Assembly (NCBI GenBank): GCA_013397435.1
Contig: VZRG01002043.1
Span: 1-64,000 of the forward strand
Origin: Erythrocercus mccallii
Lineage: Eukaryota > Chordata > Aves > Passeriformes > Dicruridae
Direction: 5' to 3'
DNA: 64,000 nt
Shown: positions 23,236 to 33,905 of the stretch, piece by piece
Layout: every line of letters begins with the position of its first letter
Position numbering within the stretch: the stretch's first letter is position 1
Notes under the pieces: model-generated
The model's input: only the letters and a program-made list of their open reading frames with translations
Database searches by the model: none
Told to the model about the DNA's origin: nothing
Position numbers and translations under genes: made by a program

Positions 23236-26200
23236 ATGAACGTAGGAGTTGCCCACAGCGAGGTAAATCCAAACACTCGAGTGATGAACAGCCGTGGAAT
23301 GTGGCTGACATACGCGCTCGGAGTCGGCATGCTGCACATTGTCCTGCTCAGCATTCCCTTCTTTAGTGTCCCTGTTGCCTGGACTTTAACCAATGTCATT
23401 CATAATCTGGTGAGTACCATCTCTTTGAAGCTCTTCAGAATTTGAACAGATGTTGTTCATATGTACTTATTTTCAGTAGCAAGGGAAGAGGAAAGTAGCC
23501 AGTCTGTATGGACAATGAAATCCTGCTCTCCAAAACACCACCTCTCCTTGGCCTGTCCACAAATGATTGGTTGTTCTGGGGAGGAGGAGTGATGCACGAC
23601 CACTTTCAGTTTAAGCATGAAAGACATGAAATATTTCTATGTAGGTATGTATTCTTTTAAATGGTGTTTAATTAGGCTGGAAGTTTGCAGACATAAAATC
23701 ATCATGCCAACCAACTTTCACAGTGTTCTGTATATTATTAGAGAGCTGTGCTGAATCCATAAACTAGCACATTTTTAATTCTTGGACACTATCTACTAAT
23801 TTTTCCACAAAAATCCGTTAGTATCCCCAGATTTTTAATTTTAGCACCTTACCTATTTTCTTTAAGAGAAATATTTGTATCTATTTCTTTCATTCTAGTT
23901 TTGATTTCTGGCCAAGCTACATAACTCATAATGACTTCAGCATACAATGTTGTCACCATACACGACATTAAAAAAATCTTATTTAAAAGCAGTGGGAAAA
24001 ACTGAACTACTCTGACCCCAGCCCTGAAACCATTTGTTATTCAGAGGGTTGTGATTTGCATGATGACTTTTGTATGCAAAAGATTTTGTCAGCTGCTTTC
24101 TGCTCCTCTCCCCAGGATGCTATAATTTTCTTGTAATCACTTCAAGTAGTACAGCTATCTATATTGGTCCTGCCATGCTTAGAGAAAAGAGGGCCATAAC
24201 CCAGAAATTTACATCATACTTGAGATTTGCTAGCTCAGCTTTCTAACATTGCCAGCAAAGAAGACTTGACAAAAAAGTAGCTGCTTCCTTATTTAGAAAA
24301 ATGATAGCTTACTGAGGATGAATATTGTCCTCTTGAATGTAAAGTTTTCATTTTTATTTGAGGTTTTTGGTTTTGTAGATAGGTTTAAAACTACTGGTGG
24401 AATTGTAACTGTCTCTAGAGCGTTTTGTGTGTTATCTTTGACAGCATCAGACATGTCTGACTTCAGAAGATGTTGGCAGAGACAAGTATTACTAAATATT
24501 TCCCACATGCCTTACTGAACTCATTGCAAGTAGCTGTAATGACAACAGGGATGAGAGCATGCACTGGCAAGTAGTTTTGTAGTGGAACTCTAGAAGATGA
24601 GTATAAATTGCACTGTTGGATATTTTAGAATTTAAGTGGCACTTCTTTTGGAAACAAAAAAAATCTTGGATTTTTACTAATGGAAAACTTTTAGCTAACC
24701 TTGAAAGCATTTTTGGTGGTTCTTTCTGCAAGTACCGCCAGGAAATGAAATGTGGAGTAAGCATTTGGATCTGTCCTAAAAGTGTCTTTATGGTTACTAA
24801 AACTGAGACACTGCAAATATCATTAATCAAAACATTAATTAAACAAATCAACTGTCCTAGGTTCACAGGGCTCTGGTCTGGAGGCTGTTCCAAAAAAAGG
24901 TGGAAGGAAACACGAAGTGATTTGCTGAGATTTCACCTCCATTATAAGAATTTGGAAGAAATGTGATTTTGTTTCTATATAAAGCTTTCTATAAAAATTT
25001 TTGTATGTGCATAAGAAAGAGAAGGAAATCTTTGATATTGTCTCGTAGAGACTCTTCCTTGGAGTTGGTGTGATCTCTTTGATAGAAAACAAGTGGTTTT
25101 TAAAACTGGAGGAGGGTGTACTCCCCTATTTGAAACCAAGAGGCCCAAATTGGTCTTTCAGAACAAACCACGGCATGTTGCCATCAAACAGGAACAGTCA
25201 CAAGGAAAGTCCAGCATGTTTAAGGGGAAGCAGCAAGGAGGTGGACAGATGGTATTCAGCAGAATGCTTAGTCAGCTTCTAAGGATTTGAAGCTGTTAAG
25301 GGGCTGAGAAAGCTTTCAGGAGTTCATGTGATATTGTCAGTGTTTGTAGTTAGATTTTTGCTCTGTGCACACTCTACTGATCACTCTGTTAACACTGTGC
25401 TAGGAAAGTGGTGATAAAAATCAGCAACCCCACACTTGTTACAGTGCTTGTTAAAATTCTGTTGAATTCATGGAACTTTTGCCTTCTGCTTGTAGAAGGC
25501 AAAGGAATGGATTGGATGTCACACAGACTTGGACTTTAATTCTGACTCTGCCAGTGACTGCACAGTCTCAGGCAAATCACTTCTTGTCTCTTCTTTCCTC
25601 TTCAATAATTTGTCATTACAGGCTAGCAGCTCTTCTGGGTGAGAATTCACTCACTTTTTTTTTTTTTAAGTTTTATAATGCATTGAAGAATGTAACAATT
25701 ATTTAAAAATATTACTAAAAGTGCCTGTGTATTCGCTTTTTATTTTCCCCAGGGAATGTATGTGTTTTTGCATGCAGTGAAGGGAACTCCTTTTGAAACA
25801 CCTGATCAGGGCAAAGCTAGGCTACTAACACACTGGGAACAACTGGATTATGGAGTACAATTCACATCTTCAAGGAAGTTCTTCACAATCTCTCCTATAA
25901 TTCTGTGAGTTCAAAACTGTGTTATAGATCAATTGACACATAAAGCCAAGATTTCAAAAGCTGCAACATAATGGGTTGCAATTTACAGTCTGAAAGCATT
26001 TTCTGTCTTTATTTCTTGTTTGTTTATTTTTAAATCACAGCCATAGGGAGTATTTATTTACAGGCTGTGTAATCAACAATCTTCTGCTTTTGACACTCCA
26101 CGTACTGAAGTCAAAGTTTGTAAACAGTTATTAATGGGGCAGGTTTTAAAGATTAGAAATATTGTTTCTAAACTTACTGTTAACTCTTGAAGTTCTTTAA

Positions 26201-26985
26201 GAGATTGTGAAGTCATAAATATTGAAAATCTAAACTAATTGCTTTTCTGACAGCATTTATTAACCATTTTGCAACTTGTGAGCTAGAAGTGTGTCAGTCC
26301 TCAGTGAATGGGATCTGGTGTCAGTTTTGCTTTGTAGATACTGTCTTCTGTTTACACTATGCAAATGGCTTAGGAATTCTATACACCTGTCTCTGTTGAA
26401 AAAAGTGTGGTTGTGTAACTAAGAAAAATCAGATAAATATTTAATATCTGAAACTCTTTCTGTTTATCCCCAAAGAAAGTTTACATGTCCACTAACATGG
26501 CAGAGTGAGAGGGGAGGGAAGATCCTGCATGATGTTTAGAAATTTAAAGGGCAGAAACTCATAAAGGACAGAAACTGAGAAAATATATAAACTCCTCAAG
26601 GTGAGGAGGAGTGCTGGAAGAAAACAGGAGCCAAAGAGTTGCTTTTTAGCACCTTGAGAGGTATAAAAAAATGAGACTTAGACCATAATTTTGCTGTAGA
26701 TGCTCTAGAACTTCAGGTGAGATATTTAATACAGATAGATGTTAGCCACTAAAACCTTACTGATCAGTAAAGCACTTCTTTCAACTATGCTTTGTATGTG
26801 TTTTAGACAAGGCTGCCATCAGTTAAGCTTGCTCCCGTTCCTCCTGCAGGTACTTCCTGACAAGTTTCTATACAAAGTATGATCCAACACACTTTATCCT
26901 CAACACAGCCTCTCTCCTGACCGTGCTGATTCCCAAGCTGCCACAGTTGCATGGGGTTCGAATCTTTGGCATCAATAAATATTAA
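23236..26985 (+). CDS. ORMDL1: ORMDL1, ER regulator of serine palmitoyltransferase
   Basis: Coding exons are 23236-23409, 25753-25904 and 26850-26985, together 462 nt (153 residues plus TAA), the exact length of vertebrate ORMDL proteins. ORMDL proteins sit in the ER membrane, bind serine palmitoyltransferase and restrain sphingolipid synthesis when ceramide is high. The product begins MNVGVAHSEVNPNTRVMNSR, with Asn13, the residue reported to contact ceramide in ORMDL3, and ends RIFGINKY. Hydrophobic segments lie near 21-43, 46-66, 103-116 and 124-138. Compared with human ORMDL1 I see only a few conservative changes (for example Met22, Thr113, Thr133, Leu139). The start is chosen by homology. 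A non-coding exon 1 lies in the CpG island, ending at 22171. The first coding intron (23410-25752) holds a MIR remnant; the introns 22172-23228 and 25905-26849 hold nothing I recognise. Confidence 0.98.
25521..25613 (+). repeat. MIR-type SINE remnant
   Basis: The core 'gacttggactttaattctga' followed by 'ctctgccagtgactgcacag' and 'caggcaaatcacttcttgtc' matches the MIR core ('ctctgccact' ... 'aggcaa(g)tcactt'). It lies in an ORMDL1 intron. It is an ancient, inactive copy. Confidence 0.75.
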
Positions 26986-28494
26986 GCAGAAGGTTCAACA
27001 CTGGCTGCCCCTGACGTGGCTACTGCTGCTCCCCAGATGAAGGAAACGAGTAGTCTGCTGTGCTGAGCATCTCATTCCAGTCAGGGAGAGATGCTTTTAT
27101 GTCTGAGATACAATTCCTGCTTCCTGCAGCATTGTCTGGGATGAAAACCGACTTTATAAGAAGATGCCTTCAGATATTTCAATGTGGATTGGAAGCATGT
27201 AAAAGAAAGATTTCTGTGAAGAACTGGGCAGGCCCAGCTCTAAAGGCTAATCCCCACTAAGACTGTACATGTGGCTGATGCAAGTGGCTTGTAAGGAAGG
27301 TGCAAGTAATGGCTGAAATGGAGAGCAGAGTTTCACAAATGCCCATCATCCATAATGCAGGTGGTAACTTTACAGAATCCTCGGTGCCAAGGACTGGTGA
27401 GGCCACATTTTAGATTAAGAGAAATTAGGTAGTTTCTGCTGTAATGGATTGTAAAGTGGTTGTGCTTGTTTTTGCATTGTAGAAGTTTGTCCCACAGTAA
27501 GTACTGTGACAACGAGCACAAATTGATGGTATAATTCCTGCCTTCTCTGTCCTTGTGATTGTTTTTACTTTTTCTTTTTTTTTTTTTTTTGGTCACAATG
27601 ACTGAAGAAAGTCCTTAACTGCGAGCTCAGGGGTTTCCATGTCAACTCGATAGCTCAGTTTATGTAGGCTTTTACAAGGTGGCACTGTTATGTTTAATTC
27701 GTTTTGCTTACCAGGATACTGACTTCTCTGTGTGTAAATGGGACATCCTGAAAAATTGCAATTTCTTTTTAGGTGTGGATTTTTGGCTGTTTTCTCTGAT
27801 ATTCACTGATGGGTTATTTTTCAGTAACTGAGAGGCCTGTGAGGTGGTGGGGAAAGGGTTGCTTGCTGTCATAGGAGAAGCTGCTCTGTTACAGAGCAAG
27901 TGTCAGAACATGTAAGGGAAGCTGTGTAGGTTGTAAGCTAGAATAAAAGCTGAACTAGAAGTAGGTGAGTAGGTAAATCACATGGACTAACTGTGCTTTT
28001 GCAGAAAAAGGTATAGATAACTTGCATGTCTTGGAAATGTGGAGGAATGCTGTGTTTTAGGGGTGCTGTGTTTTAGGGGTACTGTGTAGTACGGGGTAAT
28101 CTTGTATATTATCAGCTCTGGAATTAAAGTGAAGGAGGTACATCTACTGCTCTGAGCACTTACTTATCTGTCGTGGAAAAAGGGTGAATTCTGAAGTCTT
28201 GCTGTGTGTCTGCCAGCCAAAACCAGCTCAGATTTAACAGAAGACTCCATTTAAGACTTGATTTATGTTTTGGTTGCAGTGACAGCCAGTGAGCTGGAAA
28301 AAAAATAAAAATATAAAAAGACAAGCTCACAGCGGTGTACTTGGTTTTTTTTGCTACAGTAATTTTCTGGCTATTTATCGATAAAGATGCTGTTAAAAAA
28401 AGAGCGATGAGTTAGGGATTTTCTGTAGCAATTTGAAGTAATTAGTTCTGTGCGGTAACTGGCTGATTTTTAAACAATAGCCATCACAGGGCTG
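26986..28494 (+). other. ORMDL1 3' UTR and ORMDL1-OSGEPL1 spacer
   Basis: After the TAA the sequence continues as probable 3' UTR for about 0.96 kb to an AATAAA at 27942, or to a second AATAAA at 28304. It includes a 16-T run at 27575-27590 and two perfect 16-bp tandem copies (TGCTGTGTTTTAGGGG) at 28048-28079. I see no gene here. Confidence 0.6.
27942..27947 (+). terminator. Candidate ORMDL1 polyadenylation signal AATAAA
   Basis: A canonical AATAAA lies about 960 nt after the ORMDL1 stop. A second one at 28304-28309 lies in an A-rich run before the OSGEPL1 island and could serve a longer 3' UTR. The choice between them is inferred. Confidence 0.45.
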
Positions 28495-28968
28495 TGCTAC
28501 CTTTGACAGTCGCTGCCGAGGGGCAGGGCCCGCAGGACACGGCCCGGCTTTGGGTCGGGGCTGCCTCGGGGCGGCGGGACGAAGCCCTTGGCTTGGTGGC
28601 CTGCGGAAGGCTCCCGGCTGCGGGCGCCGTCCCGCACGGCGGCTGCGCGGGCGCGGAGCGCCGCCCGTGTCCCCGCGGGGCGGGGCGGAGCCGCGCCGGC
28701 CGTGCCGAGAGATCGCGGCTCGGGCCAGGCGGAGCCGGGGGGCTCGGCCGCCGCTGCCCCGGCCTGGGCGGGCCGAGGATCCGCGGAGATGGCGCTGAGC
28801 CCGTGAGGCGGCAGAGCGGCCGGATTTGCCCTGCCCTGCGTGCACGGCAGCGCTCGCCCGCGGGCGCCTCTGCTGCGGGCCACAGGCGGGCGGGGACCTC
28901 CCTTAGGGCTGGCTGCGAGAGGCGCCTCCAGCAAACGTAGTGAGGAACTCTCGTCACACGTAATTCAG
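28495..28968 (+). promoter_or_regulatory. OSGEPL1 CpG-island promoter and 5' non-coding exon
   Basis: This is a sharply bounded GC-rich, CpG-dense block containing GC boxes (GGGGCGGGGC near 28677) and an ETS-like GCGGAAGG near 28603. It ends in a good donor, TTCAG|GTAAAA, at 28968/28969, so the island probably contains the first OSGEPL1 exon. The next exon probably opens after TTCTCTTCTAG at 29120 and carries the start codon. The several long ORFs across the island in all frames are a by-product of its base composition. Confidence 0.75.
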
Positions 28969-29147
28969 GTAAAATAAGATGTTACCTCCCAGCTCTTTTT
29001 TCTTAGGCTCTTAAATGTCGTGTGTGGCCATTCCTGACTTTAAAAACTCTACTGAAAATCAGAGGAGAACACGTGCTTGAAAACCCTCCAGTAATAATAA
29101 ACTATACAGTTCTCTTCTAGACATAACCACCAGGTAGATTGGAAACA

Positions 29148-32100
29148 ATGAACAGCATTGCCAAAAGCGTTTTGCAGTCAGTGAAGCACGGGCGAGCCGC
29201 GTGGCCGAGGAGCAGCTCTGCTCCCTGTGGAAAGCAGCGTTTTCCCAGACTGGTTTTGGGAATAGAGACGAGCTGTGACGACACCGGCGCTGCTGTGGTG
29301 GATGAAGCTGGCTGTGTTCTGGGAGAAGCACTGCACTGTCAGAAGGAAGTTCATTTACAGTAAGAACAGACTTCTCTCAAAGCTTCTGCCTTAATAACTA
29401 TTTTGTTATTGTTACTTATAACATCATCCTCATAAAAGTCTTCCCCGCCCCATAAAACTCAGTAAGTGGTGGGTAGGTGTGAAGATGTATCGCTTGGGCC
29501 ACAACACATACTGCCTGAGATGGTACTAAGGGGGAGGAAAGAAATACCATGCATTTAACAAATTTCCTCCAAAATTTTCTTTTAAAGAGAGGCAGATTAC
29601 TTCTCTAGCTTGAATAAAAGATGAAATCATTGCTACTGTTAAAATCACCAAATGTCTTGACTTTTTAAAGGAAAAATTAATCAAATATAAGCATTGGTTG
29701 TTAGGAACATGAGCTGACAAGTGAGGGGTTGTGAATATTAAGTTACAATGTTTTGGAACAATGTTGAGATACATTTAAAAGTCATCTGTGCCAAAAAAGG
29801 GCAAGTTACATCCTTTTCTGACTTTCCACTGATGATTACACTCTCTTCAGTGCCCTTGACACTGAGCAAGGCATTTGAGAATGCCCTAAGGAAACAGGCA
29901 GGATACAAGAAGGTTAAGAGGTGCCTGAAAACTATTTTTATGGCATTCTATCTGTTACGAACTACCAATGCATTGTAATTCCTTGGTTTTACTAGAACAG
30001 GCGGAATAATTCCCGTGGTGGCACAGCAGCTTCACAGAGAAAACATCGAGCAAGTGGTTCAGGAGGCCCTTTGTGCCAGCGGCGTTTCTGTGGCCGAGCT
30101 CGCGGCTGTGGCGACCACAGTGAAACCCGGGCTCGCTCTGAGCCTGGGCGTGGGGCTGCAGTACAGCCGGAGCTTGGTCAGCAGGCACCAGAAGCCCTTC
30201 ATCCCCATCCATCACATGGAGGCTCACGCACTGACCATCAGGCTCACGCATCACCTGGAATTTCCCTTCTTAGTTCTCCTAATCTCTGGAGGCCACTGTC
30301 TCTTGGCAGTAGCACAAGGAGTTTCAGATTTCCTCCTGCTTGGACAGTCCATTGACATTGCACCGGGTGACATGCTGGATAAGGTAGTATTTCCTTTCTT
30401 TGCCTTTCCTTAGTTCTTTTTATTGCATTTATACTACAGAATGGTAGTAGTATTGTCAGCCTGAGGACAGCAATTCAATGCAATACAAGTTTTATATAAC
30501 TTCTTTCCTATTTTGAAGTGCCATAGACTTAAGATACAAAAGACTGTTAAAATGTACACTAACCATCAGTTGTAACGTATGTACATTAGTTATATTTTAG
30601 CAAATAGTCAATATAACCAAAACTGGTGTTGGATGTTTCATTGACACTGATTATACAAAGAAGTTGTATTAATTAGAGAAGATTTACAGAGGTATTTTGT
30701 AGAGGTATTATTATGCTGTCAGGTTAGAAACAATGCATGTTAAAACATTTCTTACTAATTTTAGTTTTTAGAGTTTGAAAAGCTCTGGTTTGGCCTTCAG
30801 AATCTTAAGTTTCCTGGGTTCCTGAGTACAGTCTGTAAAATGGGTCACTTATAGCTTTTTTGAACAGTATTTGTGCATATTAATTAAAAAATTGGAGGAG
30901 TGCATGGAGTCAGAAAGGGGATTTTCAAAAGTTGAAACCAACTTTGTTCCTGTGTATCTGATAATGCAGTATGGCAGTCCGTGTGTGTCTCCTATAGCTT
31001 AAAAATGGAGTAATTACTATTTTCTGCAAAATTTGTTGATCCTTACATTTGTCCAGATTGTTCTAGAATTGCATTCCTAAATACTCCAAGTAAAAAAAAA
31101 ACCCTGCTAGCCTGGTGTTATGTCTTACCCTTACCGTGCCCTGTTTGTAATTTCACATCGGATTGGATTTTTTTGGTGTCACATTTTACTCCATGGACTA
31201 CAGTACAGTGATGCCATTCCAGGAGGAGCTGATTCCAAGTCTGCTGTTTGTCATCTCTTTAGGTGGCACGAAGACTGTCTCTAAGAAAGCACCCAGAGTG
31301 CCAGAGCATGGCTGGGGGAAAGGCCATAGAGCACCTGGCTCAGACTGGGAACCAGGAACTGCTCACCTTCCGACTGCCCATGCAGCAGTATCGGAACTGC
31401 AACTTCTCTTTCTCCGGACTTCAAAACCTTGTCAATAATGCCATCGTACAGAAAGAAAAAGAAGAAGGTATTTCTAGGCAGTCAGATACAAATTGAGCTT
31501 TTGATGACTTACACTCAGGAACCCCCTTTGATGATATACTTTTATAGGAATTGAGGAAGGTGAGATCCTGTCCTGTGTTAAGGATGTTGCTGCTGCCGTA
31601 CAGCATGCAGTGGCTGTTCATATTATCCAGAGGACGTATCGAGCCATGCTCTTCTGCATCAAAAACAGCATACTACCATCAAAAAATGCCACTTTGGTGG
31701 GTATGCTTTTTTTCCTTTTTATATCTGACTCTATAACATCATTTGAAGATACAGATGCCGTGTTGTACTTTCTGCCTTGGCACATGAGGAAGTGTGTACT
31801 ATATTCTCAAAATACTGACAGTATTGAAGTAACAGTCATATAAATATTTTTATATTTAAAACCAGAGTTTTAAATTAGAGATTTTCTTACCACCTAATCT
31901 AACCTCCCGTAACAACTTGACCTCATGCTCCCCAATACTTCATGGCTGTTCTAATTACAGTAGAACCATCGACTGGTTTAGCTTGGAAAGGACCTTAAAT
32001 ATCATCCAGTTGCAACCCTCCTGCCATGGGCAGGGACACCTTCCATTAGAGTGATGTGCTTCAGGAATGTCTTTTTGCATAATAATCTCATTTAGCATAC

Positions 32101-33546
32101 TCTTTTTCTGGTATGTTTTAGTCTTCAAATGCAGCATTTATTGCTGTCTTTAGAATTTCAACTGATAACCCTTTCTTTAAACATAATGCTAGCTGTGTGT
32201 GACCCATCAATACTTTTGAGTTAATGCCTTCTTTTTCTTTTTGAAATGCTGTCAGGTTGTATCAGGAGGAGTTGCAAGTAATCAGTACATCCGAAAAGCT
32301 CTACAGAATCTGGCAGATGCAAATGATTTTGCATTACTGTGTCCTCCTCCAAGACTCTGCACTGATAATGGTGTTATGATTGCATGGTAAGAGTTATCTT
32401 TAAACATTACAGGAGCACATGCAAAGTTGACACAAGAGTCAAGAACCTCTTTTTGTGCTGAGTGAACGATGTCCTTGTCTGCAGAGTTGTGACACACACT
32501 TGTTATGTAATTGCTCTGTTGCTCAGGAATGGCATTGAAAGGTTACATGCAGGACTGGGGGTTCTACACAGTGCTGCTGGCATCCGCTACGAGCCAAGGT
32601 AAGAGACATTCCCAGGCTCTTTGCTCTCTGCTCACTGTGGGCTGTGAAAGGGGAGGAGGTCACATGATAAAGAAGCACAAGCTGCTGAAGACTCTGCAGC
32701 ACATACAATTTAAAAGTTACTTTAAAAGGCAGTTTTAAATAAAAATGAACGTGGCTGGCATTTATGTTCGTTTTGGCTCAGAACCTTAATTTGCTATACA
32801 TCATAGCAGTTCTATGTGTTTTCCTGCTATGATTGTGTAGTTGTTAGGCTCAAGGCCAAACAAAATGCAGATATTTCAAAAGTACCAACTGGTCTTAAAC
32901 TTTGGATTTTTTTGAGGTTTTTTTTCCCTTTTCAGAAAAACAGACTTTGATGGTCTCAATACAAAAAAAATTGTGTTACAGTTTTCACATGAAAAATTAT
33001 AAAATACTCCAAAAATGATTTGCTGTATATATTTCAGTGAAAAAAATCTGGTTTTACTTGCTGTAGACAATACATTATGTAGGATTATCATAGGAGATAC
33101 CTGTGAATCTCTAGTGTGCTTTGCATTCATCAGCAAGACTGAAAATGAATTATCAACTAAAATCAGAATCTAAATAAAACAACAGCCCCAGAAGATGGCT
33201 TTGAAATCACAACTGCATTTCTAGAGTTTAAAATGGCTACAAATGCAAATATTTCCTCATTGTAAAGATGTTTCCAGGTACAGCTTCAGGTAGGCTGTTT
33301 TAATGGTCACAGTCTTAAAAGTACAGGGAATGTACTGAAATACTTCGACTCTCATGCTAACTGTGAGAAAGGTCTGTGAAGCTGTACATCTGTGTGACAT
33401 GGCAATGACGATGTTAAAATTTAATTTATAACAAATACATAATTTTGTTTTCTAGAGCTCCCCTGGGAACTGATATTTCAAAAAGGGTTGAAGAAGATTC
33501 CATCAAGGTGCCAAGATTAAAAGAGATACGATGGCTGGCATCTTAA
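29148..33546 (+). CDS. OSGEPL1: OSGEPL1, mitochondrial tRNA t6A37 threonylcarbamoyltransferase
   Basis: Seven coding exons are 29148-29359, 29996-30383, 31263-31467, 31548-31696, 32256-32386, 32527-32598 and 33456-33546: 1248 nt, 415 residues (human 414). This is the mitochondrial TsaD/Kae1/Qri7 enzyme, which transfers threonylcarbamoyl to A37 of ANN-reading tRNAs. Family motifs are GIETSCDDT at 38-46, HMEAH at 144-148 (metal-binding His144 and His148), SGGH at 168-171, DIAPGDMLDK at 191-200, SGGVASN at 321-327 and CTDNG with Asp355. Residues 1-34 are rich in Arg/Lys/Ser with no acidic residue, as expected of a mitochondrial presequence. The ATG at 29148 is the first in frame; a TTG nine bases earlier is not a likely start. 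A CR1 scrap lies at 31962-32049 in the intron 31697-32255; the other introns hold nothing recognised. Confidence 0.97.
31962..32049 (-). mobile_element. CR1 LINE 3' fragment in OSGEPL1 intron
   Basis: 'gactggtttagcttggaaag' then 'gaccttaaatatcatccagt' and 'cctgccatgggcagggacac' is the reverse complement of the CR1 3' end. About 90 bp remain. Confidence 0.85.
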
Positions 33547-33556
33547 AAAATAACTT

Positions 33557-33567
33557 AATAAAATAAA
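33557..33567 (+). terminator. OSGEPL1 polyadenylation signals (two overlapping AATAAA)
   Basis: AATAAAATAAA lies ten bases after the OSGEPL1 stop, giving two overlapping canonical signals and implying a very short 3' UTR. The 33568-33905 stretch that follows, up to the end of ASNSD1 on the other strand, contains no gene. Confidence 0.75.
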
Positions 33568-33905
33568 TGCAACTATAAATTTTTCAATGAAAACTGTTTC
33601 AATGCTGTTATGTTTAGTGACAGTACTTGGATTAGAAGTGTTGAAAATCACCTGTCAGAGAAACAAATGTTGTGTTGCTATCACCGAAGTGATTCCAGTT
33701 ACTATTCCAAACTAAGCATTCTCCGTAGTCAAACAAAAAACTTAAAAGCGCAGGATGCATTCCTTGTACACGTACACATGTACAACTCTGATTATTAATA
33801 ATTATGTCCAAGTGTGTAAAAAAACCCAGACCAAACACTCTAAGAAAACTCAAAAGATTTACTGACTTTGCTTATAGAATAAGTGCAACATCTTGAGATA
33901 CAGCT

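Noticed and set aside
28393..28957. Several 145-157 codon ORFs on both strands of the OSGEPL1 CpG island
   Set aside because: Open frames occur in every phase, which reflects GC content. The block ends in a splice donor and reads as promoter plus non-coding exon.
29139..29147. Upstream TTG start for OSGEPL1 adding three residues
   Set aside because: An ATG follows in frame at 29148 and non-ATG starts are rare in nuclear genes. The presequence is complete from the ATG.
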